64,000 bases of DNA from ENR-C587 sp942493235 (GCA_942493235.1 OW818676.1:4169113-4233112); one strand, 5' to 3'; positions 1 through 9,336 are shown, counted from the first letter of the stretch. Notes: generated from the letters alone by a model not told the origin. Made by a program: numbers and translations.

Positions 1-315
1 TTCAAAGCTAATAGGTTTGAGCAAGTAATCCGAAATATCGAGGTCATAGCCGTCTATGGCAAAATTATCATAAGCAGTAGTAAAAATCACCTGTGGCTTA
101 TGGTTGAGAGTTTTCAGTAATTGAATGCCTGAAATATAATCCATTTGAATATCGAGGAATAGTAGGTCTATGCTGTTTTTCTGCAAATAGTCCAAGCAAT
201 TCAGAGGATTATCAAAGCTTGCACTTAGGTTCAGAGTAGGTACTTTATTAATATAGTCTGAGATTAGCTCAAGAGCCAAAGGTTCATCATCAACAGCAAT
301 GCAATTGATTTTCAT
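1..315 (-). CDS. LytTR-type response regulator, N-terminal receiver part (truncated by window edge)
   Basis: Reading the minus strand from the ATG at 315 gives a receiver domain open to the window edge. It begins MKINCIAVDDEPLALELI, has the phosphoacceptor Asp in the LLFLDIQM segment, and has the conserved Lys in ISDYLLKPI. The acidic DDEP pair and this spacing are typical of LytR/AlgR response regulators. The LytTR DNA-binding domain would lie outside the window, so that assignment is inferred from the receiver type and the partner kinase. The start codon overlaps the stop of the upstream kinase gene in an ATGA arrangement, indicating translational coupling. Start chosen because it keeps the whole first beta strand and the overlap. 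Confidence 0.85.
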   Translation of the reverse strand, partial: MKINCIAVDDEPLALELISDYINKVPTLNLSASFDNPLNCLDYLQKNSIDLLFLDIQMDYISGIQLLKTLNHKPQVIFTTAYDNFAIDGYDLDISDYLLKPISFE

Positions 316-1334
316 CTGGTATCCAGTTCAAGTTTAACATTATATTTAGTTTTGTCACTTACGATAATTAGCTCATGCTTTTTCGGATAAATTAAATCCA
401 GTCTTCTGATTACATTATGCAAGCCTATACCGTTACTTTGGTCAACAGAAACTATAGAATCGCTACCGATATAATTAGTACATTCGAATTTAATTATACT
501 ATCAGTTACTTCAAATTTGATAATAATACCCGGTGAATCAACTTTCCTTGACCCATGTTTAAAGGCATTTTCAATAAAAGGAATAAATATCAGAGGGCTA
601 ACGTATATATTATCGATATTACCATGAATTTGAAAATCAATAAAGTCCGCTTCTTTAATTCTTAATTTACTAAGCTCAATAAAACCGCTCAGATATTCAA
701 TTTCGTTAGATAATAGTACTTTATCGGCATTTGAGTCGGTCATCATATATCTCATTATCTCGGACAATTTCATAATAGCAGTCGGTGCTTGGTCAGATTT
801 CTTTAAGCTAAGATTGTAAATATTATTTAATGTATTAAATAAAAAGTGCGGATTAATCTGACTACGTAGAAATGCGATTTCGCCGGATTGATTTTGATTA
901 ATAAGTTCGATTTTTAATTGCTGCTCGCGATACCAGTCCAAAGTATATTTAATAGTTACCGGTACCCAGCTAAAACCGAATGTATTGAGGAATTCGTTAA
1001 CTATGACGCTTAATCCTACATGCAGATGAGATAAATCAACTTTGAAGATATAGTATGCACCAATAGTAATTCCTATTCTGCCACCGGTGAATAAAATATT
1101 TATTAAAATAAACGCTATGCTAGTCTTCCATATCCTATTTTTATTGAATGAACTAATCCCGAAATAAGCGTAGCATACATAGAAATTAATTATATTAAGT
1201 ACTGAATTTACAATCATATAGAGAATTGTAGAGCCGGGATATTCACGCTCTGGGAAAATAAATGGTAAAAATGGGACTATAGTATAGAAAACCCAGAAGA
1301 CCACATGCACTATTATATAATATTTCTTTTTCAT
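312..1334 (-). CDS. LytS/YehU-type sensor histidine kinase
   Basis: This 340-residue membrane kinase has about four hydrophobic segments in residues 5-130, followed by a His_kinase domain with the signature QINPHFLFNTLNNI (phosphoacceptor His about residue 163). An HATPase domain follows, with the N box in FIPFIENAFKHG and a G box in GIGLHNVIRRL. Kinases of this class autophosphorylate on His and pass the phosphate to a LytTR response regulator; the regulator gene follows directly with a 4-bp overlap. No periplasmic sensor domain is seen, so the signal is probably sensed in or near the membrane. The ligand is unknown. Confidence 0.9.
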   Translation of the reverse strand: MKKKYYIIVHVVFWVFYTIVPFLPFIFPEREYPGSTILYMIVNSVLNIINFYVCYAYFGISSFNKNRIWKTSIAFILINILFTGGRIGITIGAYYIFKVDLSHLHVGLSVIVNEFLNTFGFSWVPVTIKYTLDWYREQQLKIELINQNQSGEIAFLRSQINPHFLFNTLNNIYNLSLKKSDQAPTAIMKLSEIMRYMMTDSNADKVLLSNEIEYLSGFIELSKLRIKEADFIDFQIHGNIDNIYVSPLIFIPFIENAFKHGSRKVDSPGIIIKFEVTDSIIKFECTNYIGSDSIVSVDQSNGIGLHNVIRRLDLIYPKKHELIIVSDKTKYNVKLELDTR

Positions 1335-1524
1335 ATTTTATTTTTACGTTGATTTTTATTTTATGTTTCAGAAGATGACTTATTAAGTGCTTGTTGAATA
1401 AGTCCGACCCAAATAATAACTGAAACATATTTTCAATTTCTGTTATACTATCATTGAATATCAAAAATATTAATATAAAGATATTCGAGGTGTACTATTA
1501 TTTTTATTTATATGGGCTAAATTT

Positions 1525-2592
1525 ATGAGAACTATCAAAACATTCTGCAATAGCAGACACTTATTATTTAATTATTGTCTATTTAATTATCAACATTGTA
1601 TATTAAGACTTATATTATTAACTGCAATTAGTTTTTTACTACAGACTAATTATTCGATTTCTCAAAATGAAACCGATACATTAGTTGATAGTCGCGACGG
1701 CAAGAGCTATAAAACAGTAAAAATCGGTAAGCAGTGGTGGATGGCAGAAAATTTGAATTACGGGAAAAAGGTAAATGGCAATCCAATAGGCATCTTTCAA
1801 ACAAATAATAGTGAAGTCGAGAAGTACTGCTATTCGGATAACGAAGCTAATTGCACAATTTACGGTGGCTTATATGATTGGAATGAAGCTATGAATTACA
1901 CATCACTTGAAAATGGGCATACAAATGAAGATATTCAGGGCATCTGCCCCTGCCAGTGGCATTTACCGAGTGATGAAGAGTGGTTTGAATTAGAAAAATA
2001 TTTGGGCATGCCTGACGAATCATTAAATCAATATGACTCCGGCAGAGACGGCACTACCCAAGCAGACAGCATAAAATCAGCGGGAACTACTTATTGGAAA
2101 GAGGGGAATAATGGGATTAACAGTGCAGGATTTAATGCCATAGCAGCCGGTAATAGGCACAACTATAATTTTATGTTCGGTAATCTTGGGGTTTCTACCG
2201 GATTTTGGACTAGCTCTAAAGATCAAACAAATTATATATTTAGGGGATTGCAATATAATTATAGTCAAATAGCAAGGCACTCAGGTACTAATGATGTTGA
2301 AAGTATGGTTACTTCATATTCGGTAAGATGTGTGAAAAATAAAAGTACTGCCTCTGTGAATACTTTAGATGAATCTAATATAAGGCTATATCCAAACCCA
2401 AGTACAGGTATTGTTAATCTAATAAATTTGCCAAATAACACGGAAATAGTGTTATACAATTCATTAGGTGAAGCATTACAAACTCTAACTAATCAGATAG
2501 ACTCAAGTTTTAAAATTGACATTTCAGACTTGCCGCCCGGTGTATATTACTTAAAATTCGCTAAGATACTAAAGATGTTTGTTAAGATATAA
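1525..2592 (+). CDS. Secreted FISUMP-domain protein with T9SS sorting domain
   Basis: The 355-residue protein has a hydrophobic export signal (about residues 27-46). It then has a Fibrobacter succinogenes major paralogous (FISUMP) domain starting at DSRDGKSYKTVKIGKQWW and containing MAENLNYG, WHLPSDEEW, and the terminal SVRCVK. The last ~75 residues (IRLYPNPSTGIVNL to the end, with PPGVYYLKF) form a type A T9SS C-terminal sorting domain. The protein is therefore expected to cross the outer membrane through T9SS and be surface-attached or released. FISUMP domains are common in FCB secreted proteins, but no enzymatic activity is established for them. The N-terminus before the hydrophobic stretch is long, so a later start is possible. 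Confidence 0.85.
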   Translation: MRTIKTFCNSRHLLFNYCLFNYQHCILRLILLTAISFLLQTNYSISQNETDTLVDSRDGKSYKTVKIGKQWWMAENLNYGKKVNGNPIGIFQTNNSEVEKYCYSDNEANCTIYGGLYDWNEAMNYTSLENGHTNEDIQGICPCQWHLPSDEEWFELEKYLGMPDESLNQYDSGRDGTTQADSIKSAGTTYWKEGNNGINSAGFNAIAAGNRHNYNFMFGNLGVSTGFWTSSKDQTNYIFRGLQYNYSQIARHSGTNDVESMVTSYSVRCVKNKSTASVNTLDESNIRLYPNPSTGIVNLINLPNNTEIVLYNSLGEALQTLTNQIDSSFKIDISDLPPGVYYLKFAKILKMFVKI

Positions 2593-3113
2593 AAAATATT
2601 TTTGAATACTCCCTCTTCCGCTCAGCGTAGGAGGGAGAAGCTGACCCCTTCTATATAGAGACTATGTAAATAATCTTTAATTTCTATTGATAATAATTAC
2701 AGTGCATGTTTCCCTACGCTGAAGCGTGAGGTTGAATGCCGCTGGGGTGAGCATTTGCGACAAATTAATTGAATTACACAGCCTCTTCAGCGTGGGGTTG
2801 AATGCCGCTGGGGTGGGCATTTGCGACAAATTAATTGAATTACACAGTCTCTGAAGCATTGGAATTGAATGGAGGAAGAATAATAATTTACTGCTTTTGA
2901 AGCATTCAAGTTCAATAAAAGCGGGGGTTTGAATTTCTGGAGCGGAATTGTTCAATAAAAGAGAATTGGAGTAAAATATTTGAGTTTTGCTTTTGTCTCT
3001 ACTTATCTATAATAATAATATTTTTGCATTAGTAGAAAATTTCTTAATTTTGAATTGTTCAATGTTGTTTATGCAAATAATAGGATATAATTACTTAAAA
3101 TGGATTCTAAACT
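2593..3113. repeat. Intergenic repeat patch with a 66-bp tandem repeat
   Basis: Two adjacent 66-bp units (about 2723-2788 and 2789-2854) are nearly identical and share gttgaatgccgctggggtg and caaattaattgaattacac. A decayed third copy begins near 2855 (agcattggaattgaat). Each unit starts with a palindrome-derived core related to acgctgaagcgt. The same core with its gttgaatg tail recurs at 40087. A 92-codon antisense frame stays open across the array only because 66 is a multiple of three. I see no RNA gene here. Confidence 0.75.
3024..3052 (+). promoter_or_regulatory. Bacteroidota-type promoter for the batD operon
   Basis: TTG at 3024-3026, an 18-bp spacer, and TAATTTTG at 3045-3052 match the Bacteroidota sigma factor consensus (TTG-N17-20-TAnnTTTG). 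Transcription would start about 55 bp before the batD ATG. Confidence 0.55.
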
Positions 3114-4994
3114 ATGATAAAAAAGATGAATTTATATTTTTTGACAGCATTTATTTTAATTACTTCGAGTGTACTGTTATACTCCGCTAACGAAAAATTT
3201 ACTACATCGGTTAATAAGAATAAGGTAGGAGTTGGCGAGCAGATACAGCTGACTTATTCACTCGAAAATGCTCAGGGTAATAATTTTAAACCACCGACAT
3301 TCAAAGGATTTTCTGTTTTAGCCGGACCAAGTTCATCAAATTATACTCAGATTATAAACGGAAAAGTGTCTTCATCTATGTCTTATACCTATATATTAAG
3401 AGCGGAGAATGAAGGTACTTATTCAATTCCCGGGGCAGCTATAACAGTTAATGGCAGTAGATTATCAAGCAATTCGGTAAATATTACCGTTACAAAAGCT
3501 TCACCAAACCAGCAATCAAGAAATAATAGTCAATCTAATCTGCAAAATCAAGGGAATCAATCCAATAAACAAGATAATTCAAAGACACTTGATGCTCAAG
3601 CTAATGACGTAATTGCTAAAAACATGTTTATAAAGTTGAATGTTAATAAATCAACTTGCTATAAAGGTGAACCTATTTATGCAGTATATAAATTGTACAT
3701 TAACCCTGAATTAACGCTATTAAATCTAACTTCACCTAAAATGCCGGTATTTAACGGATTCTGGTCTCAAGAAATCGAAATCAAAGCAATTGAATTTACA
3801 GGTACAGAAATAGTTAACGGAATTAGATATAAGACTGCCGAACTTAAAAAAGTAGTGCTGATACCGCAGCAGAGTGGCGACCTAACAGTTGATGGGCTTA
3901 ATTTGGACAGCAAAGTCAGATTAAGAGTTCAGGGACAGCAGAGCAGAAGCAATGACCCGTTTGATGACTTTTTCGGTGGCGGATTCGGTTCAAGCTTTCG
4001 AGATTTTAACTATGAAGTGAAATCACAAACGGCAAAAGTAAAAGTAAAAGCACTTCCTGAAAATGCCCCAGCACAATTCAACGGTGCAGTAGGCAATTAT
4101 AAATTCGATGTAAGTTTAGACAAAGATAAGGTCATGCAGAATGAACCGGTCAGCTTGAAGGTAAAAATTTCGGGCTCAGGCAATTTGAAATTAGTTCAAG
4201 CTCCTGAACTGAATTTACCGCCGGATATTGAAAAATTTGACCCCAAAATAAATGATAATATTTCGATATCGGCTGCCGGTCTGTCCGGCGAGAAAACATT
4301 TGAATATATACTAATTGCGAAAAATCCCGGACAATTTAAGATTCCTGCATTGACTTTCGTTTACTTCGATTATAGCAAAGGGCAATATATATCTATTAGT
4401 TCCAAAGAATTATTGCTGAATGTAGAAAAGGGGAATTATCAGGATTATGCAAGCTCATCGGTCAATAAACAAGACGTGCAATATCTGGGTAAAGATATTC
4501 GATTTATCAAAGACGATTCAAATTTAAATCCGGTCGGATATTCGTTTATCAAATCGTCCATGTTTTATATCTTGACTGCTCTGCCGATTATGTGCTTTAT
4601 TATATTCATATTATACAAACGCAGAAAAGATGAAATTAACGAGAATCAAGATATTTATAAATCCAAATATGCAAATAAAACTGCAATAAAAGCATTATCA
4701 GCCGCTAAGAAAAAATATAATGAGGGCGATATTACGGCTGTATATGAAGAAGTGCATAAGTCAATTCTGAATTATTTCGCTCATAAATTTACTATGGATA
4801 ATGCCGATTTAAGTAAAGATAATATAAGCATAGTGCTTAATTCTAAAAATTATTCTATGGAAACTATCGAAACTGTTAACGATATACTTCAAACTTGTGA
4901 GATGGCAAGATATGCACCTGTAGCAGAAGCTGAAGATGCAAATCATTTAATAAATCAAGCTGAAATGGCAATTACATCTATGGAGGGCAAATAA
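3114..4994 (+). CDS. batD: BatD-family membrane protein
   Basis: The 626-residue protein has a signal peptide (MIKKMNLYFLTAFILITS), a large extracytoplasmic region of Ig-like/BatD repeats, and a single transmembrane helix at about 482-502 before a cytoplasmic tail. Recognisable segments include VGVGEQIQLTYSLENA near the N-terminus, MFIKLNVNKSTCYKGEPI in the middle, and KVMQNEPVSLKVKISGSGNL. BatD was named for aerotolerance in Bacteroides, and its molecular role is unsettled. It usually sits in a moxR-DUF58-batA-batB-(C)-D-E cluster. Here only batD and batE are present. The stop codon overlaps the batE ATG by one base, so the two are co-translated. Confidence 0.85.
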   Translation: MIKKMNLYFLTAFILITSSVLLYSANEKFTTSVNKNKVGVGEQIQLTYSLENAQGNNFKPPTFKGFSVLAGPSSSNYTQIINGKVSSSMSYTYILRAENEGTYSIPGAAITVNGSRLSSNSVNITVTKASPNQQSRNNSQSNLQNQGNQSNKQDNSKTLDAQANDVIAKNMFIKLNVNKSTCYKGEPIYAVYKLYINPELTLLNLTSPKMPVFNGFWSQEIEIKAIEFTGTEIVNGIRYKTAELKKVVLIPQQSGDLTVDGLNLDSKVRLRVQGQQSRSNDPFDDFFGGGFGSSFRDFNYEVKSQTAKVKVKALPENAPAQFNGAVGNYKFDVSLDKDKVMQNEPVSLKVKISGSGNLKLVQAPELNLPPDIEKFDPKINDNISISAAGLSGEKTFEYILIAKNPGQFKIPALTFVYFDYSKGQYISISSKELLLNVEKGNYQDYASSSVNKQDVQYLGKDIRFIKDDSNLNPVGYSFIKSSMFYILTALPIMCFIIFILYKRRKDEINENQDIYKSKYANKTAIKALSAAKKKYNEGDITAVYEEVHKSILNYFAHKFTMDNADLSKDNISIVLNSKNYSMETIETVNDILQTCEMARYAPVAEAEDANHLINQAEMAITSMEGK

Positions 4995-5749
4995 TGAAAC
5001 ACTTAGCATTAATATTCAGCATAGTATTTACAATGACTTTTAGTTTACTTGCTCAGGCAGAGAAATCTTTTGAGCAAGCAGGAAGATTATATCAAGCAGG
5101 TAAATATGATTTCGCACTGGAGAAATATTTAAGCATAAAAAAATCGGGATATGAATCATCGGAGTTAAATTATAATATCGGGAATTCTTATTATAAAATT
5201 GCAAATTATCCGAAAGCAATTTTATATTATGAAAAGGCGTTAAAGCTCAATCCTTCTGACGAAGATGCTCAAATAAATTTGAAAATTTCTAATTTGAAAA
5301 TAGTCGATAAAGTTAGTGAAATCGAGCCTTTCTTTATTTATAAATGGTTGAAAATTGCTATCAATTTCTTTTCGCCGACTTTGTGGGCTGTGTTTTTTAT
5401 TATCACATTGTTTTCTGCATCTGCTTTTTTGATTTTGCAAATCGTGATCAGAAAACCAAGCTTAAAAAAAACATTTTTCGCATTGGCAATACTAAGTCTT
5501 TGCTTTGCTGTAATTAATTTAAGTTCGGCAATCTATGCCAATTATTTGATTAATGCTTCTAATTCTGCTATAGTTATGTCGCAGGCAGTGAATGTGAAAT
5601 CGGGCTTAGACCCAACAGCCGATGTAAGCTTTGTACTTCATGAAGGCACAAAAGTTAATATTCTGGAAGTAAAAGACAACTGGTTGAAAATCAAACTTAG
5701 CGATGGCAGAGAAGGTTGGATGCCACAAAAAGATGCGGAGAATATATAG
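4994..5749 (+). CDS. batE: BatE-like TPR and SH3b membrane protein
   Basis: This 251-residue protein has a signal peptide and TPR repeats at about residues 22-95 (ELNYNIGNSYYKIANYPKAI, YYEKALKLNPSDEDA). Two transmembrane helices follow (about 125-150 and 160-182), then a C-terminal bacterial SH3 domain (VNVKSGLDPTADV to GWMPQKDAENI). This order is that of BatE, the last gene of Bat operons. It probably acts with BatD at the membrane as a scaffolding protein; the biochemical role is unknown. Its stop codon overlaps the GTG start of tadA by one base, the second such overlap in this operon. Confidence 0.85.
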   Translation: MKHLALIFSIVFTMTFSLLAQAEKSFEQAGRLYQAGKYDFALEKYLSIKKSGYESSELNYNIGNSYYKIANYPKAILYYEKALKLNPSDEDAQINLKISNLKIVDKVSEIEPFFIYKWLKIAINFFSPTLWAVFFIITLFSASAFLILQIVIRKPSLKKTFFALAILSLCFAVINLSSAIYANYLINASNSAIVMSQAVNVKSGLDPTADVSFVLHEGTKVNILEVKDNWLKIKLSDGREGWMPQKDAENI

Positions 5750-6207
5750 TGTTTGAATTGCACCGCAAGTATATGCAAGCAGCTATACAAAATGCTGGCT
5801 ATGCAAAGCTAAACGGAGATATTCCTATTTCTGCGGTGATAGTGAAGGATAATCAAATAATTGCCTCTGCATATAATGAAGTGGAATTGCGAAAAGACTC
5901 GACTGCCCACGCCGAAATTCTCGCTATAAGAAAAGCAACAGAAATACTCGGTGAAAAGCATTTGGTTGATTGCAGCATGTATGTAACATTGGAGCCTTGC
6001 CCAATGTGTAGCGGAGCGATAGTATTGGCAAGAATCGGTCAATTAATCTATGGTGCTAGCGACCCAAAGACGGGTTCTGCTGGTTCACTTTATAATATAG
6101 TGCACGATAAGCGATTGAATCATCAATGTAATATAATTGGCGGAGTGCTCGAAAACGAGTGTGCCGAATTAATCAAGCAATTTTTTGCCGAAATAAGAGA
6201 GAAATAA
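5749..6207 (+). CDS. tadA: tRNA adenosine(34) deaminase TadA
   Basis: The 152-residue enzyme deaminates A34 to inosine in tRNA-Arg(ACG). The zinc-binding and catalytic residues of the cytidine deaminase fold are visible: HAE (His54, catalytic Glu56) and PCPMC (Cys84, Cys87). A GTG start at 5749 is preferred over the upstream in-frame TTG at 5716. GTG gives a family-length N-terminus (FELHRKYMQAAI), overlaps the batE stop by one base, and has GGAG eight bases upstream. The first ATG is at 5773 and would trim the first helix. Co-transcribed with batDE and rsmI. Confidence 0.93.
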   Translation: MFELHRKYMQAAIQNAGYAKLNGDIPISAVIVKDNQIIASAYNEVELRKDSTAHAEILAIRKATEILGEKHLVDCSMYVTLEPCPMCSGAIVLARIGQLIYGASDPKTGSAGSLYNIVHDKRLNHQCNIIGGVLENECAELIKQFFAEIREK

Positions 6208-6209
6208 TT

Positions 6210-6917
6210 ATGTTCGATATGAATAATCTATGCGTAGAGCTTGCACCGGCTCTTTACCTGATACCGACTCCTATCGGCAATTTGGAAGATATTACACTAA
6301 GGGCTATGAAAACAATCAGTTCCGTTGATATGTTAGCCTGCGAAGATACCCGCACTACTGCCCAGCTATTACGTCATTACGGGATTTCTGCAAAGCGATT
6401 GACTTCATATCACGAATATAACGAACGTGAAAAATCTATTGAGCTTGCCAATATGATAGAGATGGGTATGGCTGTCGGATTAGTTTCAGATGCCGGCTCA
6501 CCCGGAATTTCTGACCCGGGGTATAGAATTATCAATGAGACAGTTGCACGTGGCTTAAAAGTTATAGCTTTGCCGGGAGCTAATGCTCTGATTCCGGCAA
6601 TTACATCTACCGGTTTCCCGACCAATGAATTTAAATTTGTCGGCTTTCCACCTCAGAAAAAGGGTAGGCAGACATTTTTAAAAAATGCTGTCGAAGCACA
6701 TTGCACAGTGATAATGTACGAATCCACTCACAGAATTCACAAATTAATCAAAGAGCTGTCAGAGTTAATTCCTCCCGAGAGAGAAGTCTGCATAGCACGT
6801 GAAATCTCTAAAATGTATGAAGAATTTATTCGCGGTACAATCGCCGAAGTTAATCAAATACTATCATCACGCAAAGAAATCAAAGGCGAAATAGTCGTGA
6901 TTTTAAAGGGCGAATAG
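6210..6917 (+). CDS. rsmI: 16S rRNA cytidine(1402)-2'-O-methyltransferase RsmI
   Basis: The 235-residue SAM-dependent methyltransferase of the tetrapyrrole methylase fold 2'-O-methylates C1402 in the ribosomal P site. Family motifs are LIPTPIGNLEDITLRA, ACEDTRTT, VSDAGSPGISDPG, ALPGANALIPAI and FVGFPPQKKGR. The ATG at 6210 is chosen because it lies two bases after the tadA stop and directly precedes the conserved N-terminus. An upstream in-frame start inside tadA would add non-conserved residues. Last gene of the batDE-tadA-rsmI operon. Confidence 0.94.
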   Translation: MFDMNNLCVELAPALYLIPTPIGNLEDITLRAMKTISSVDMLACEDTRTTAQLLRHYGISAKRLTSYHEYNEREKSIELANMIEMGMAVGLVSDAGSPGISDPGYRIINETVARGLKVIALPGANALIPAITSTGFPTNEFKFVGFPPQKKGRQTFLKNAVEAHCTVIMYESTHRIHKLIKELSELIPPEREVCIAREISKMYEEFIRGTIAEVNQILSSRKEIKGEIVVILKGE

Positions 6918-6976
6918 TGCTTCTGAGTGCAACTAAGAATTTGTAATTATTATAAATCAACATTATCTTGTTTCTT

Positions 6977-7020
6977 GGTCCTTCGCTATTATGTGTGGGT
7001 AAGCAAATCAGCGAAGAACC
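6977..7020. repeat. 44-bp palindromic element; its first 32 bp recur inverted at 12111-12142
   Basis: ggtccttcgct at 6977-6987 pairs with agcgaagaacc at 7010-7020 (10 of 11 positions), giving a hairpin or terminal-inverted-repeat layout. The segment 6977-7008 reappears in inverted orientation at 12111-12142 with one mismatch. It is non-coding; a small MITE-like element or transposon end is the simplest reading. Confidence 0.6.
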
Positions 7021-7137
7021 TAAAAATTAGTAATAGCCAAAAGATACTTGAATATAAGCATCTACTCGATCAAAATATTTAGATAATAAAAAAGTCTATT
7101 CTTCTATAATTTATTTATTAAAAGATACGGAGCTGAT

Positions 7138-7815
7138 ATGTTAAAATTGACTTACTTTAGCCATTCTTGCTTTTTGCTTGACGACGGAGCAAATAGAATT
7201 ATTATCGACCCATTTTTGACTTATAACCCGACAGCCCCTTGTAAAATCGACAAAATCGATGCGAAATTTATCGCTTTAAGCCATGCTCATGGCGACCACA
7301 GTAGCGACGCTTTAGCAATTGCAAAGCAAAATAATGCTTTAATAATTGCGGTAAACGAATTAGCTAATTATATGAATAGTATGGGAGCTCAAGTTCATAA
7401 CATGCATATTGGAGGCTCTTATCATTTTGCTTTCGGGACGCTCAAATTTACTATCGCTCACCATGGCTCCGCTAATAATGAAGGACAGTATATGGGTGAG
7501 CCTGCCGGTATGCTTATTAAAATGGGTGGCAAAACAATATACTATACCGGTGATACAGGGTTATTCTATGATATGAAATTAATCGGCGAGATGAATAAGA
7601 TTGACGTGATGCTCGCCCCTATAGGTGATAATTTTACTATGGGGATTAACGATGCCGTTAAGGCAGTTGATTTTGTTTGCCCTGAGTTAGTTATTCCTCT
7701 TCATTATAATACATTTCCGGTAATTCAAGCTGACCCAAATGAATTCAAAACAAAAGTGGAATCTATTGGGAAAAAAGCAAAAGTAATGGCGTATGGCGAG
7801 ACAATAGAAATATAA
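7138..7815 (+). CDS. UPF0173 metal-dependent hydrolase (metallo-beta-lactamase fold)
   Basis: This 225-residue protein has the metallo-beta-lactamase motif LSHAHGDHSSD (His49, His51, Asp53, His54). Further metal ligands lie in AHHGSAN, YYTGDTGLF and LVIPLHYNTFPV. This is the UPF0173/YtkL family of small metal-dependent hydrolases related to UlaG, with substrate unknown. GGAG lies just before the ATG (ggagctgat). It stands alone between the rsmI operon and an IS element. Confidence 0.85.
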   Translation: MLKLTYFSHSCFLLDDGANRIIIDPFLTYNPTAPCKIDKIDAKFIALSHAHGDHSSDALAIAKQNNALIIAVNELANYMNSMGAQVHNMHIGGSYHFAFGTLKFTIAHHGSANNEGQYMGEPAGMLIKMGGKTIYYTGDTGLFYDMKLIGEMNKIDVMLAPIGDNFTMGINDAVKAVDFVCPELVIPLHYNTFPVIQADPNEFKTKVESIGKKAKVMAYGETIEI

Positions 7816-7876
7816 TTATTTATTTTTATATGTCTGTAGCAAAAGTCCATAATATTTATTTACTGTAAATTTTTCT

Positions 7877-7960
7877 AGGAATTTGCACGCCTCCTTACTA
7901 TGCTATGCGTAGTGCGGCTTTTCTTACAACAGCGTTAGCTGTTGAATATTGGTAGCATAG
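7877..7960 (+). repeat. Dispersed palindromic repeat, family R2, near-complete copy
   Basis: About 85 bp: aggaatttg, ctccttactatgctatgcg, and the palindrome acagcgttagctgt, ending in gaatattggtagcatag. Near-complete minus-strand copies lie at 57548-57625 and 57691-57764. Partial copies are at 12077-12100, 41842-41880, 43963-44003 and 57401-57430. It has no coding potential and two hairpin-forming segments. Confidence 0.75.
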
Positions 7961-7990
7961 ATTTGGAACTCCCTTTCGTCTCCTTACTAT

Positions 7991-9336
7991 AAGGCTGTTG
8001 CACGGTAAATAATGGAGTAAGTACTTGTATTTTATATAAATTATGCGTATATTTGTGTACCTATAATGTACAATTCAGTAATTGAAATATGGATAAGAGT
8101 AAAAATAATACAATGGCTGATTTTCTTTGTAAAGAAAGAGCTCGTAAACTTAAACATCAGTTTTTACAACAAGTAGATGCAATAATAGACTGGGAGCCTA
8201 TTAATAAAGTAATTAATAGATACTACAAAAAAGTTGCAAGTGCGACAGGTCGTCCAGCTTATAGTGGACTGTTGTTATTCAAAATGAGTTTACTACAAAC
8301 TTGGTATGGAATGAGTGACTATGAAGCTGAAGAAAGAATAAATGATTCCTTGAGTTTTAGCTACTTTTGCGGATTATCAGTAGAAGAAGCATCTCCAGAC
8401 CACAGCACCTTGAGTCGCTTTCGCTCATTGTTGACAGAGCGTAGAGTATATGATAATCTCTTTACAGAAATAAACAGACAATTAGAAAAAAAGGGGATAT
8501 TAGTCAAAAAGGGGATAATCGTAGATGCCAGTATAATAGATACACCTTACAAACCTCGCACGAAAGCCGGTTATGAGATAGAGCAGGATAGAAATGAAAG
8601 TCAACGCACAGATGAAGAATTAAAAAAGGAAAATCAAGAAGTAAAGTATTTAGAAGTCCATCAGTCAAGCGTTGATACGCAAGCCAGATGGATAAAAAAA
8701 GGAGGTCGAGCAAGGTTCGGATATAAAAAGCACGTATTAACAAATCAAGATGGGTTAGTAATCGGAGCTTTGACAACTCCAGCCAATGTAAATGAAATAA
8801 GTAATTTAGCAGATGTATTACAAACTGCAAAATTTCCGGAGTATATCCCATTTTATGGAGACAAGGGTTATAATTCAGAAAAGAACAGTGAATTATTGAA
8901 AAGTAGAAACTTAATTAACCGAATATTGAAGAAAGCAAAAAAAAATAGACCACTAAAAGCAATAGAAAAGTTATTCAACAAGCTATGTGGCAAAACAAGA
9001 TTTAAAGTTGAAAGAACATTCGGAAGTATGCGTAGTTGGTTTAAAAGTGAAAGAGCACGTTATCGGGGAATTGCCAAAACGCATAGTCAGATTATGATGG
9101 AATCGATTGCGTATAACTTATACCGGAGTCCCGGGATAGTTATATCCAATGCGAAAAAAGGGTAATAAAACAGAAAGGAAAGACATATCTATGTACTGAT
9201 TTTAGATTGAAATATAGAAGGTAAACGCAAAATATGAAAATATTTAGCAAAATAACTTCACCAATATTAATAATATTTTAGAATGCAACCAGAATATTTA
9301 CACTTATCTACAAACCTACCCTTTTGCAACAGCCTT
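7991..9336 (+). mobile_element. IS5-family insertion sequence, apparently intact
   Basis: The 1346-bp element is bounded by perfect 12-bp terminal inverted repeats: aaggctgttgca at 7991-8002 and its complement tgcaacagcctt at 9325-9336. It encodes one full-length transposase. I cannot identify a target duplication with confidence. It inserted beside a copy of the R2 dispersed repeat, and the 31 bases before it contain another fragment (tctccttactat) of that repeat. Confidence 0.8.
8089..9165 (+). CDS. IS5-family DDE transposase
   Basis: The 358-residue transposase has an N-terminal DUF772-type domain (GRPAYSGLLLFKMSLLQTWY, SPDHSTLSRFRSLL). The DDE catalytic triad is visible as Asp146 (IIVDASIID), Asp258 (FYGDKGYNS) and Glu308 (KVERTFGSMRSW). 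Length and motifs are those of functional IS5-group enzymes, and the frame is intact. An alternative start at the second in-frame ATG (residue 9) is possible. Confidence 0.93.
   Translation: MDKSKNNTMADFLCKERARKLKHQFLQQVDAIIDWEPINKVINRYYKKVASATGRPAYSGLLLFKMSLLQTWYGMSDYEAEERINDSLSFSYFCGLSVEEASPDHSTLSRFRSLLTERRVYDNLFTEINRQLEKKGILVKKGIIVDASIIDTPYKPRTKAGYEIEQDRNESQRTDEELKKENQEVKYLEVHQSSVDTQARWIKKGGRARFGYKKHVLTNQDGLVIGALTTPANVNEISNLADVLQTAKFPEYIPFYGDKGYNSEKNSELLKSRNLINRILKKAKKNRPLKAIEKLFNKLCGKTRFKVERTFGSMRSWFKSERARYRGIAKTHSQIMMESIAYNLYRSPGIVISNAKKG

Noticed and set aside
2677..2955. 92-codon antisense frame across the 66-bp repeats
   Set aside because: Open only because the repeat length is a multiple of three; repetitive peptide, no start context and no family signal.
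5716..5748. Upstream TTG start for tadA
   Set aside because: It would overlap batE by 34 bases, lacks a good ribosome site and adds non-conserved residues; GTG at 5749 fits better.
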